A stretch of DNA of 64,000 nt, taken from contig NZ_JBMNUX010000014.1 of the NCBI RefSeq assembly GCF_050946515.1, positions 7,198-71,197 on the forward strand, read 5' to 3'. This document shows positions 1 through 8,706 of the stretch, piece after piece. The translations under genes and the position numbers were made by a program. A model generated the notes under the pieces. The model was not told the origin of the DNA and ran no database searches. It was given only the letters and a program-made list of their open reading frames with translations. Every line of letters begins with the position of its first letter. Positions within the stretch are counted from its first letter, which is position 1. The DNA is from Tractidigestivibacter sp050946515. GTDB taxonomy: Bacteria > Actinomycetota > Coriobacteriia > Coriobacteriales > Atopobiaceae.

Positions 1-1031
1 GGGAGGATGCCCATCTGTCGAATCATCTCCTCGCCATGGCGAACGCCGACCACAGGCTCGGGCTTGTCAGCGAGGGGAATCTGAGTTGTGGGCTCCGCAG
101 CGCTAACGACGGTCTGATCAGCATCGCCTTCGGTCTCGGGCGTCTCGCCCTCATCGGGCTCAGGCTGCGAAGCAACTTCCGGAGCCACGCTCTCGGGTTC
201 GGAGGGAGCGACAGGCGTCACGGCAGCAGCCGCAGCGACAGCCGAGGCATCACGCATGGCATGTTCGCGTTCGCGGGAGCGTCCAGAAACAAGGTGCTCC
301 TCAGTCGGATGGACGTTCTCAAGAATTCCCATCATTGCAGCAACGCCAGACTTGTTGTCATTAGCGCCCAGCGTGCACGGGGAGAACCGCTGATATATGA
401 CGTCAATGCCCTCTAGAAGAATCGGAATCGCGCAAATGATGCCAACTATCCACATGACTTTGCGGAATGGGGTCGGCAAAAACGTCAGCACCTGGAGAAG
501 CCCGCAGACGCCAACAATCAAGACGATAGCGGAGAAGTACTTCCGAACCTTAGGCAAGTACGCTCCGAGCGTAGACCCATAGATGAAGCTCTCGTGGGGC
601 GCATCATAATGAGCCACGATCACGATTGGTCGCTTGCCCTTGGTAACAAGATCGCCCGTTCCCTTGTGGAAGGCAACGACGTTCTGGCTACGGACAGTAG
701 GTCCAAGGTTAGAAAGGAAGCTTCCACCGATGCCAAGATGGTTGAGAACAAACAGCACTGCAGGCACAAAGGCGAGCAGCATGCCGATGATGGGAAGCGC
801 TCCCGCATCAATTCCAGAAAACAAGATGCCAACGAACATCAAGATAAAGAGGATTGACGGAGTCAATCGCGCAAAGGAGTTAGCGTCAAACTCCTCGATC
901 TTGGTGTCAACGTTGTGGTTTCGCATCAATTCGGCTATTGTCTCGGCGGCCTGTAACTCCTCTTGGCTGTTCGCCGGAGAGATGCCGATCTGGTCGTCCA
1001 GATAGTCCATGTATTCTTGTGTCGTGGCCAT
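1..1031 (-). CDS. M28-family membrane metallopeptidase, C-terminus outside the window
   Basis: The reading frame starts at the ATG at 1029-1031 and runs off the left edge after about 343 codons. It has two hydrophobic segments at residues 57-98 and two more at about 166-186 and 193-212, so the protein is membrane-bound. Residues 141-145 read HYDAP and residues 224-228 read NDNKS. These fit the first two zinc-ligand positions (His141, Asp225) of M28 aminopeptidases. After Asp225 comes an Ala/Pro/Glu-rich stretch of roughly 90 residues where the family normally reaches its catalytic Glu pair quickly, so the remaining ligands must lie outside the window. The substrate is unknown. It is divergently placed from the WYL regulators. 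Family assignment is good; activity is inferred. Confidence 0.72.
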   Translation of the reverse strand, partial: MATTQEYMDYLDDQIGISPANSQEELQAAETIAELMRNHNVDTKIEEFDANSFARLTPSILFILMFVGILFSGIDAGALPIIGMLLAFVPAVLFVLNHLGIGGSFLSNLGPTVRSQNVVAFHKGTGDLVTKGKRPIVIVAHYDAPHESFIYGSTLGAYLPKVRKYFSAIVLIVGVCGLLQVLTFLPTPFRKVMWIVGIICAIPILLEGIDVIYQRFSPCTLGANDNKSGVAAMMGILENVHPTEEHLVSGRSREREHAMRDASAVAAAAAVTPVAPSEPESVAPEVASQPEPDEGETPETEGDADQTVVSAAEPTTQIPLADKPEPVVGVRHGEEMIRQMGIL

Positions 1032-1263
1032 ACTATATTGCCCTCCGCTGGTGCTCGTTCACGGTGCACATACGTGAATGAATGCACATATACCCGGTCA
1101 GTATACGTCTTGTTGTCACAGTTTCATTCCGCAAGACCCCTGTGAGGCCACATTTTGCCTGTTAAGATAACTTTCTTTACATCTTATGCGCGTATTTTGC
1201 GAAGCTGGTTTCAGTTATCGTGTCATGTACTGGCACCAACGATACGTGGCATGGAGAGCGCGC

Positions 1264-2277
1264 ATGGCAGAAGAGACACACATAGACGATGGATTTTCAG
1301 AGTTAACCGACGACGACGAAAAGAGCAGGCGCGTTGCTTCAATCGCTTTGGCCTTTATGAATGCTTCGACTCTGTCAGACGATGAAATTTGGCACACCTA
1401 CTACGAGGAGCTCGACAAACGGGATTCTTATCGAGTCGCCTTCAAGCGGGACAGGGCAACGCTTGCCGCCTGCGGAATTGTCCTTGAACGCGCTCACCTT
1501 GCTGATGGGTCCAACGCTTGGCATGTAAACGAGAAACTCTCGTTTGCCAACACGTCGGAGCTTTCAGACCAAGACGCCCTCGTTATAGACATAGCCTGCC
1601 TACCTCTTGTGGACGACCCGAACTTCCCTTACGGAGACGAGCTTCGCCTGGCACTCGCTAAGATTGATGACGTCTTTGACAATGAGGCGATCGAGAGTCT
1701 TAAGCCGTCTGTTCGCACTCCTGACAAGGTGCTCAATATCGTGCGAGGCTGCCTAGATGCTGGCACGGCCGTGCAGATTCAATACACCGACGCCTCAGGA
1801 GAAGCTTCAAAGAGAGTTGTTGCGCCCTATGGCATCTTCGGGCTGCGTGATAAGAAATACCTAGTAGCTCCCCGCATTGACGAAAGGGGCGACATCGCTT
1901 CAGGCTCCATGCGCCGCTATCGGCTTGACCGTATTTCTTCTGCGAAGCAACTTCCAAAGATCACGTTTGAACTCCCGGATGACTTCGATGTCCAAGACTG
2001 GATCAGCCTCCCCTTCCAAATTGGTCAGACGATCTGCAAAGGATCGTTTCTTGTTCCTCAGTCTCGGCAAAAAGAGCTGGAGCGCGACCTTGACCGCCTA
2101 GGAAAAGAGGCTGGCGAGCTTGAGCATGACCATGACCGCGTCATTTGGCACGTCAATGTAAGCAACATCGATGCGGCCGCTTCATGGGCAATCTCAGAGC
2201 AACTCAGGCCTCTAGACCCGCCCAATCTTGTCGAAAGTTACCGAACGTTGCTGAAGGGGGTCATTCAGAATGGCTAG
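1264..2277 (+). CDS. WYL-domain transcriptional regulator (PafB/PafC type), first of a pair
   Basis: A 337-residue protein of the WYL regulator family: an N-terminal winged-helix-like region, then a WYL domain at about residues 155-250 where the family motif appears as KKYLVA. I chose the ATG at 1264 because GGAGAG lies just upstream; in-frame ATGs at 1186 and 1225 would add up to 26 residues and have no clear ribosome site. It overlaps the next gene, another WYL protein, by 8 bases, so the two are translationally coupled. In other actinobacteria paired WYL proteins (PafB and PafC) act together to activate DNA-damage genes. The adjacent convergent dinG-like gene fits that role, but this is inference. 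Confidence 0.75.
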   Translation: MAEETHIDDGFSELTDDDEKSRRVASIALAFMNASTLSDDEIWHTYYEELDKRDSYRVAFKRDRATLAACGIVLERAHLADGSNAWHVNEKLSFANTSELSDQDALVIDIACLPLVDDPNFPYGDELRLALAKIDDVFDNEAIESLKPSVRTPDKVLNIVRGCLDAGTAVQIQYTDASGEASKRVVAPYGIFGLRDKKYLVAPRIDERGDIASGSMRRYRLDRISSAKQLPKITFELPDDFDVQDWISLPFQIGQTICKGSFLVPQSRQKELERDLDRLGKEAGELEHDHDRVIWHVNVSNIDAAASWAISEQLRPLDPPNLVESYRTLLKGVIQNG

Positions 2278-3232
2278 CGCATCGCACAAGAAGAGCGGCC
2301 GACCGGGCAGCACCTTAAAAAGCCGCGAACTCACGGCCCTTATCGGAGCGCTAGACCAGGGCGGTGATGGCATTTCAGTCGACACGCTTTCTGCACGGCT
2401 TGGTATTACCGCCGAAGAGGTCAAGCGGCGGCTCCACCTTATCCTGACGGCAGGAGGCAATGAGTCAGGGCTGCCACTGCTCGAGAGCGATGATGGTGCC
2501 CGCCTCGCCCTTGCAAATGGAAGTGGGAATCGCGGCCGTCGCGTTCGCTTGACCAAGGAAGAGACAGTTGCTGTGCAAGCGGCTCTCAATTACGTGGGAC
2601 TGCCGGAAAACGATCCTCTCCGCACCACCATTGACCAAGCGCTTTCGTCTACTCCCGTCGACAATGGCATCGTGCTCCGCGCCCTTGGAGGAATGCGTGG
2701 CCATACGGCAGAAGCTGACTCTCTCTCGGCATGCGCCCGAGCAATTGCAGATTTTGGTCTTTTGGAATTCTCTTACCAAGGCGTCTCTGAAAGCGCTTCT
2801 CGGGAAAGGCGCGTTGATCCAAAGGCTTTGCGCGTAAGCGGCGACCATTGGATTTTGGATGGGATTGACATGGACAAGCGCGCGATGCGTCATTTTCGCG
2901 TGGATCATATGTCCGACATCCTCCAAATCCCAGCTGAAGAAGAGGACGAGGCGGCCATGGTCGAAGACGCGCCGCTTCGTCAGGTAAGAGTTACTTTCCA
3001 TAACAAGAGCTACCTCAGCATCTTCGACTGGCCAGGAGCTCGGTTAATTTCGGACGGTGACGATGGGACTACCATCGAGCTTCCCTACTTCGGCGGGATG
3101 TGGCTTCCACGTCGCCTTGCTGCGTGCGGTGGCACCTTGACTATCTATGACGAAGAACTAAAGCGACGCACAACTGCCTATGCGCAGGCGCTTCTGAACC
3201 AGCTTGGACAGAAAGCACCTGCACAGGCATAG
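2270..3232 (+). CDS. WYL-domain transcriptional regulator (PafB/PafC type), second of a pair
   Basis: A 320-residue protein. Residues 1-60 contain a predicted helix-turn-helix (TLSARLGITAEEVKRRL), and the WYL region near residues 180-210 reads DHWILDGID, a W-I-L variant of the signature. The start ATG at 2270 lies inside the end of the upstream WYL gene, which is typical of co-translated partners. The stop at 3232 is only 8 bases from the convergent stop of the exonuclease-helicase gene, so no terminator fits between them. By family, the protein should bind DNA as a dimer or with its neighbour, and WYL domains are thought to sense a ligand such as single-stranded DNA. Target genes cannot be read from the sequence. 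Confidence 0.75.
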   Translation: MASASHKKSGRPGSTLKSRELTALIGALDQGGDGISVDTLSARLGITAEEVKRRLHLILTAGGNESGLPLLESDDGARLALANGSGNRGRRVRLTKEETVAVQAALNYVGLPENDPLRTTIDQALSSTPVDNGIVLRALGGMRGHTAEADSLSACARAIADFGLLEFSYQGVSESASRERRVDPKALRVSGDHWILDGIDMDKRAMRHFRVDHMSDILQIPAEEEDEAAMVEDAPLRQVRVTFHNKSYLSIFDWPGARLISDGDDGTTIELPYFGGMWLPRRLAACGGTLTIYDEELKRRTTAYAQALLNQLGQKAPAQA

Positions 3233-3240
3233 ACAGCGTT

Positions 3241-6216
3241 TTATTCGTGAGATGCCCTCCACATGCGGATGAAGCGTCCCACGTTTTCTGTTTCAAGCTC
3301 GCTGACAGCGTTTGAGGGCAGCGAAGAAGTAAACTGCTTGCCATAGCGCTTATGTGCCACGCGTGAGTCGGCAATCACCAAGACCCCTCTGTCGCTTGAG
3401 GTGCGGATAAGCCGTCCGGCGGCCTGCTTTACCGATATAACGGCCTCGGGAAGCGAATAGCGCCACCAGGCCCGGTCTTCGCGCGCCTCGCGCTCGCGAA
3501 CTATGGGGTCATTTGGGCTCGCGAACGGCAGTTTGGGGATAACGACGCACCTTAGCGTGTCGCCCGTCGCATCAAAGCCCTCCCAGAACGACTTCAAAGC
3601 CAATAGGGACGTGCTCCTTTGCGCAAGGAACTGCTCGCGCAGCCGTCGCGGAGAAGCACCCCGCTCCTGACAAACAAGTTTGAGTCCCCTTTCGCCAAGC
3701 ATAGGCTGCAGCTCTTCAAAGACTCGCTCCATGTCGCGTCGATTGGTAAACAGCGTGAGCACTGAGCCGTCCATCGCAATGTGCACGTCGTAGAGAAGAC
3801 TGATGAGCTTATCAAGATACCTGCCATCATTTGGCGCAGGCATATCGGACGTTACCAGCACTGACATGCTATTGTCATAATCAAAGCTCGAATCAAGTTG
3901 AACGTCCTTGTGAGCGCTCTTGTCAAGGCGGTCAAGCCCTACGGCATGATCGAAGTGCGAGAAGTCATGACCGACTGCAATGGTTGCTGAGGTAAAGATC
4001 ACGCTTTGCGTTTCGGGAAGCCACCGCTCCGCAAGGTCCGCGCCGACATCGAGCTTCTCAGCTAGAAGCTTTTCAGACCCAATACGCCTCTTTGATCGAT
4101 AGAGCTGCGCCGAGTACACATAGGTCCTGTCTTCGCCCGAACAGATCAGACGAATGTTTGCCAAAAGGTCGGACAAAAAGCGTGAGGACTCAACGAGGTC
4201 ACCCTGGTGTTTTGGTGACAGCTCCCCCACCTTCGTCGCAGCGCCCTCAAGCTGATGTACTGCGTCATCCAGACGCTTGCTGGCGACGTCTGCCGCCTCA
4301 ACAACGTCAGCCCATTCATCGGTTGCCCGAATGTTCTCATCCAACCATAGTGTCACGCCATCATAGCCACTGCCACAGGGGGCAACGTCGACAAGTCCGT
4401 GGATTGCGTCAAAGAGCGCAGAGCATGCCGTGCTCGCTCGCGCTACGCTTGCCGCAGACTTGGCAAGCAGCGCTACAGCAGTTGTCGAGCCCTCCAATGC
4501 TGACATTGCAGTCATCACAGAATGAATCGTGCCCGTCTTGAGACCACCAAGCAGCTCAAAAGCCGAGCGAGCATTCTCACTTGAGACCTCCCGAGCCCAC
4601 TGTCTGCGAGCCTCCGACTCGAGAGAGTGTGCCTCGTCCACAACCCAATGCCTGATAGGCGGAAGGATTTTGCCATCTGCCTCGACGTTTCTTAAGAGCA
4701 AGGCATGGTTGGTCACAACGACGTCGCTCTCGGAGGCGCGGCGGCGGGCACCGTGAACGAAGCATTCATTAGGAAAGAACGGGCAGCGCGTGCGCAGGCA
4801 TTCGTCCGGAGTTGTCGTGAGCATGGCTCGAGGCACCGATCGCCACCTTATGCCAAGCGCGTCTATGTCGCCGTCAGGCGACTGGCACGCGTATGCGCTG
4901 CATACAGCAATCGCTGTCATCATGTCTTCAGCAATTGAACCGTCCGAGCGGCCGTCCGCTGCAGATGCAGATACCGGCAGCTCTTCACGCATGGCGCGCT
5001 CTACTCGATGCAGGCAAGGATAGTGATCGTACCCCTTGAGGCTTGTATAGGTGACCCCCTCGGGCAGGGCTCGATCGAGCGCGGGCAGCTCATGGGCAAC
5101 CAACTGGTCAGTCAGCGCATTGGTCTTTGTCGCGACACCGACAGTCACATGGTTTGCCTGGGCGAACCTGACCTCTGGGAGCAGGTAGGCAATCGACTTG
5201 CCAACGCCAGTCCCCGCCTCGATAGAGCGATGCGTCGAGGTCGCTAGCGCGTCGGTGACCTCAAGCGCCATGCTCACTTGCTCGGGGCGGCTCTCATAGT
5301 TGCCATACATGCGACCAACGGGACCATCAGGCGCAAAATCAGCAATCACTTGCTCATGGGTCGGAGCGATAAGCTCCCCTTCCTTCTCCGCAGCGTCATC
5401 GCGAACGTCGGAGCTCACGCGAGCCACCAAACCATGGCGACAGGCCGCGAGCGAGAAGGGCGCAGGACCAGCCTCTTGCGCAAGGTGGGCCAAAATCGGC
5501 CGGAATGACCAGTCATATTCGCGGTGCATCTCTGAAAGGTCAGCGAGAAGCCCTGATGGAAGGTCTGAAAGCCCCAGAAGGATAATCCTCCAGACGCCAC
5601 AAAGCGCGTCGACGTCATCCCCCGCTCGGTGCGTTACCGAATCGCAGCCAAACGCAGCTGCCAAGTCTGAAAGCCTATGGGAGGAGAGCCTTGGCAGCGC
5701 AATACGAGAAAGGGCCAGCGTGTCAATCCAATTGTCAGAGACCTCTTGACCTCCCCGCACCTTGGTAATAAAGGTATGGTCAAACGTAGCGTTATGTGCC
5801 AAGACCGGCATGCCGCCAACAAAGTCGGCAAGGCGCGCGACCGCTTCCTCTGGATCAGGGGCAGAAGCGACATCAATGTCGCGGATTCCCGTCAGCCTTG
5901 TTATCTCAGGTGGGATGGGCACTCCGGGATCGACGAACGTCTCAAAGCGATCAACCACTTTTCGACCGGATAGCCGTGCTGCAGAGATTTCGATAAGGTC
6001 GCAATCTTTAAACGAGAGCCCCGTCGTCTCTGTATCGAGAACGACGAGGTCCTCCTCGAGCAGGCCAAAATCTGTGTACTCTGCTCGCTCGGCCAGGCTT
6101 AGGTATTGTTCTTTGATGTCTTCAGGAGTGCCAGGAAGCAGCAGCTTCTCAAGAGTGGCCCGCGGCGCATCGGAAGCTGCTACACCCTTCTCGTCTCCCT
6201 TAACGGTCCTCGGCAT
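3241..6216 (-). CDS. dinG: DinG-type ATP-dependent helicase with N-terminal DEDDh exonuclease domain
   Basis: A 991-residue fusion. Residues 57-205 form a DnaQ-like exonuclease with DTE (Asp61, Glu63), HNATFDH (141-147) and the closing His196-Asp201, so the DEDDh set is complete. The superfamily 2 helicase follows: Walker A EAGTGVGKS (333-341), DEAH box (527-530) and the late arginine motif GRLIR. Cys401, Cys473, Cys478 and Cys485 have the spacing of the iron-sulfur cluster of XPD/DinG helicases. Gram-positive DinG proteins with this N-terminus have 3'-5' exonuclease activity, although helicase function there is debated. The ATG directly follows the TAA of ddl, so both are probably translated from one mRNA. 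Confidence 0.88.
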   Translation of the reverse strand: MPRTVKGDEKGVAASDAPRATLEKLLLPGTPEDIKEQYLSLAERAEYTDFGLLEEDLVVLDTETTGLSFKDCDLIEISAARLSGRKVVDRFETFVDPGVPIPPEITRLTGIRDIDVASAPDPEEAVARLADFVGGMPVLAHNATFDHTFITKVRGGQEVSDNWIDTLALSRIALPRLSSHRLSDLAAAFGCDSVTHRAGDDVDALCGVWRIILLGLSDLPSGLLADLSEMHREYDWSFRPILAHLAQEAGPAPFSLAACRHGLVARVSSDVRDDAAEKEGELIAPTHEQVIADFAPDGPVGRMYGNYESRPEQVSMALEVTDALATSTHRSIEAGTGVGKSIAYLLPEVRFAQANHVTVGVATKTNALTDQLVAHELPALDRALPEGVTYTSLKGYDHYPCLHRVERAMREELPVSASAADGRSDGSIAEDMMTAIAVCSAYACQSPDGDIDALGIRWRSVPRAMLTTTPDECLRTRCPFFPNECFVHGARRRASESDVVVTNHALLLRNVEADGKILPPIRHWVVDEAHSLESEARRQWAREVSSENARSAFELLGGLKTGTIHSVMTAMSALEGSTTAVALLAKSAASVARASTACSALFDAIHGLVDVAPCGSGYDGVTLWLDENIRATDEWADVVEAADVASKRLDDAVHQLEGAATKVGELSPKHQGDLVESSRFLSDLLANIRLICSGEDRTYVYSAQLYRSKRRIGSEKLLAEKLDVGADLAERWLPETQSVIFTSATIAVGHDFSHFDHAVGLDRLDKSAHKDVQLDSSFDYDNSMSVLVTSDMPAPNDGRYLDKLISLLYDVHIAMDGSVLTLFTNRRDMERVFEELQPMLGERGLKLVCQERGASPRRLREQFLAQRSTSLLALKSFWEGFDATGDTLRCVVIPKLPFASPNDPIVREREAREDRAWWRYSLPEAVISVKQAAGRLIRTSSDRGVLVIADSRVAHKRYGKQFTSSLPSNAVSELETENVGRFIRMWRASHE

Positions 6217-7197
6217 TTATCGCTCGCCCTTGCCATGTGCCTCAAGCGCGAATTCGATGAACCTCGTGCATAGCTCTGGGAACTCGATGCCGCCATGACG
6301 TGCGGAATCAGGAAGCAGACTTCTCTCGGTCATGCCCGGAATAGTATTGGTCTCGAGAATAACTGGGGTGCCATCGTCCTTCACAATGAAGTCGCTGCGC
6401 GAAGCTCCGAGACAATGAAGAGCTTTGTGCGCCTTAATTGCGAGCTTTTGCGCACGGGCATAGACGCCAGCCTCAAGGCGGGCGGGAACTACGTGGTGCA
6501 TGGAGGCGGGCTCGTACTTCACCTTGAGGTCGTAATAGTCCGCACCGGTCACAATCTCAACGATTGGCAACGCCTGAGGATCATCGTTGCCAATCACAGG
6601 AACGGTAATCTCGGTGCCCATGATGCGTTCCTCGATGAGAATCTCGGAGTCAAGCGCGGCAGCGTCAGCAATTGCCTTCTTGAGCTGGGTTTCTTCGGCT
6701 ACAGAAGTCACACCAAAGCTTGAGCCATTGCTGACGGGCTTCACGAACAGAGGAAGCCCGAGTTCGTCGACAATCTGATCAAGGCGCTCGTTCGTCACCT
6801 CGTCGGTTGCCGCAAGCGTAACTCCTTTGGGCGTAGGAATCCCAGCGTCGGCATAAAGAATCTTCGCAACGGTCTTCTCGCAGGCAAGCGCACTGCCGAG
6901 AACTCCCGAAAAGGTATAAGGAATGTGAAGCGTCTCAAGAAGGCCCTGAATGCAGCCATCCTCGCCGTAGCTTCCATGCATGGCAACAAACACCACGTCA
7001 TAGTTGCCAGCTAGCAAGCGCTGGATAAAGTCCGGCTCAGCAACGTCGACAAGGTCGACTCCCTTAAAGCCCGCCGCTGTAAGGGCAGCCTGGCAAGCCT
7101 CGCCAGACTGCATGGAGATGTCATGCTCAGATGACCATCCACCGGCCACGACAATCACCTTGAGCTGCAGTACCTCATCTCTTGTCATGTACGACAA
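6217..7197 (-). CDS. ddl: D-alanine--D-alanine ligase
   Basis: A 326-residue ATP-grasp enzyme that joins two D-alanines for peptidoglycan precursors in the cytoplasm. Visible motifs are the N-terminal GGWSSEHDIS, the glycine-rich MHGSYGEDG near residue 92, the ATP-grasp lysine in KPVSNGSS, EERIMGTE, and the magnesium/substrate loop ETNTIPGMT near residue 285. Length is normal for the family (about 300-370). The start could be the ATG at 7197 or a second ATG three codons in. The TAA stop abuts the ATG of the downstream helicase gene. It is divergent from rlmN across a 96-bp gap that should hold both promoters. Confidence 0.93.
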   Translation of the reverse strand: MSYMTRDEVLQLKVIVVAGGWSSEHDISMQSGEACQAALTAAGFKGVDLVDVAEPDFIQRLLAGNYDVVFVAMHGSYGEDGCIQGLLETLHIPYTFSGVLGSALACEKTVAKILYADAGIPTPKGVTLAATDEVTNERLDQIVDELGLPLFVKPVSNGSSFGVTSVAEETQLKKAIADAAALDSEILIEERIMGTEITVPVIGNDDPQALPIVEIVTGADYYDLKVKYEPASMHHVVPARLEAGVYARAQKLAIKAHKALHCLGASRSDFIVKDDGTPVILETNTIPGMTERSLLPDSARHGGIEFPELCTRFIEFALEAHGKGER

Positions 7198-7293
7198 CCT
7201 GCCTCTCTCATCTAGTGCTGTAGACTCACGTAAATGCAGTTAACTAACTGAGAATACTCCTCAGACGTTATATATCAGAGGCTGGAGACAGAA

Positions 7294-8358
7294 ATGCAGG
7301 GAACCAACGACATTCGACAGAACAAGAGTGACCTCAGGAGCATGACGCGCGGTCAGTTGGAGGCGCTTTTGGCAGAGCTTGGGCAGCCAAAGTTTCGTGC
7401 CAAGCAAATTGAGGAATGGGTCTGGACAAAGGGGGTAACCTCATTCGATCAGATGACCAATCTTCCCAAGACGCTTCGCTCAGAGCTTTCTGAACGCTTG
7501 ACTCTTGGAGGTGTGGAGGAGATTGCTCGCCAAGTCTCACGGGATGGCAGCCGTAAGTATCTGCTTCGCTATCCCGATGGAGTCGCTGTCGAGTGCGTAG
7601 GCATGCCGACTAAAAACCGGCTGGCTGTCTGTGTTTCTTCGCAGGCTGGTTGCGCTATGGGGTGCGCCTTTTGCGCAACCGGTGCTGCAGGCTTGACGCG
7701 CTCTCTCACTGCAGCCGAAATTTACGAGCAGGCAATGCATGTGCGTGACGACTTCAATACTCGCGTCACAAGCATCGTCATGATGGGCCAGGGAGAGCCC
7801 ATGATGAACTACGACGCTGTTCTTGATGCCCTTCGAAAGTTCAACTCTCCTGAAGGCATGGGTATCGGTGCACGACACATCACAGTCTCTACCTGCGGTG
7901 TTATTCCAATGATCAAGCGATTTTCAAATGAGCCCGAACAATTCACTCTTGCTGTCTCTCTTCACTCTGCTGTCCAGAAGACGAGAAACGCCCTTATGCC
8001 TGGTGTAAAGAAATACTCGCTGATTCATCTCTACGATGTCATGGGCGAATATGTCGACAAGACGGGGCGGCGTCCAACCTATGAATATGCACTTATCCAA
8101 GGCGTTAACGATACTGATGAGGAACTAGCAGCGCTTTGCGACTTCTGTCGCGGAACTCTTGCGCATGTGAACATTATCCAGCTTAACAACGTTGAAGGGT
8201 CGAAGTTCCGCCCCTCCTCAGCTGCAAGAGCTCAGGAGTTTGTCTCTCGCCTGGCCTCTGTGGGAGTAGAGGCTACCATTCGCAATTCCCGCGGCTCTGA
8301 CATTGATGCTGCTTGTGGGCAACTTCGCCAACGCGCCCTTCGCTCTAAGGAGGCTTAG
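7294..8358 (+). CDS. rlmN: 23S rRNA (adenine(2503)-C(2))-methyltransferase, dual-specificity radical SAM
   Basis: A 354-residue radical SAM methylase that methylates A2503 of 23S rRNA, and in characterised members also A37 of some tRNAs. The iron-sulfur cysteines are Cys120, Cys124 and Cys127 (CAMGCAFC). Cys113, seven residues before the cluster, and Cys341 (AACGQLRQ) match the two further conserved cysteines that form and resolve the methyl intermediate. The GGEP-like segment appears as GQGEP at about 165-169. Length is typical. It is followed by a strong hairpin at 8385-8422. It is a single gene, divergent from ddl. Confidence 0.95.
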   Translation: MQGTNDIRQNKSDLRSMTRGQLEALLAELGQPKFRAKQIEEWVWTKGVTSFDQMTNLPKTLRSELSERLTLGGVEEIARQVSRDGSRKYLLRYPDGVAVECVGMPTKNRLAVCVSSQAGCAMGCAFCATGAAGLTRSLTAAEIYEQAMHVRDDFNTRVTSIVMMGQGEPMMNYDAVLDALRKFNSPEGMGIGARHITVSTCGVIPMIKRFSNEPEQFTLAVSLHSAVQKTRNALMPGVKKYSLIHLYDVMGEYVDKTGRRPTYEYALIQGVNDTDEELAALCDFCRGTLAHVNIIQLNNVEGSKFRPSSAARAQEFVSRLASVGVEATIRNSRGSDIDAACGQLRQRALRSKEA

Positions 8359-8384
8359 ACTTCCCTCTTTGCTTCATTTTTTAT

Positions 8385-8422
8385 GTGAGCGGCGACCCTC
8401 TGAATAGAGAGTCGCCGCTCAC
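8385..8422 (+). terminator. Stem-loop terminator after rlmN
   Basis: A 17-bp stem with one mismatch (left arm from GTGAGCGGCGAC, right arm ending GTCGCCGCTCAC) around a GAAT loop. The following plus-strand sequence is only moderately T-rich. It lies between convergent genes, so it may also stop transcription coming from the parAB side, although no U-tract follows on that strand. Confidence 0.7.
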
Positions 8423-8457
8423 GAACATTTGTTCTATTTTCCATGTAGATGGCTTTA

Positions 8458-8703
8458 TTAGTATCCTATATTCTCCCATTGTTGGCTTGTTGCCTGAACA
8501 TTTGGCAGAGGCGCATCGTCATCCATTACCTCTCCCGTTATTTCTGTAACAATTTCTTTGATTCTCTGATACGACCGCTCTGTAGCCTTTATTGCTCGCT
8601 TGAGCTCTTCTTTTGCCTGGTCATTGAGGAGAAGCTCATATGCGGCGTACGCAGCTCCTGCCATTACTCCAATTGTTATGAGCTTTGCTCTTACTTTGGA
8701 CAT
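8458..8703 (-). CDS. Small YtxH-like membrane-anchored protein
   Basis: An 81-residue protein with one hydrophobic segment near its N-terminus (IGVMAGAAYAAYELLL, about residues 11-26), then a charged helical stretch rich in Lys and Glu and a polar tail. This layout resembles YtxH-type proteins, but I see no diagnostic motif and the assignment is tentative. The ATG is 3 bases beyond the parB stop, so it is probably the last gene of the parA-parB transcript. A link to chromosome segregation or to the cell envelope is possible but unproven. Confidence 0.6.
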   Translation of the reverse strand: MSKVRAKLITIGVMAGAAYAAYELLLNDQAKEELKRAIKATERSYQRIKEIVTEITGEVMDDDAPLPNVQATSQQWENIGY

Positions 8704-8706
8704 GAG

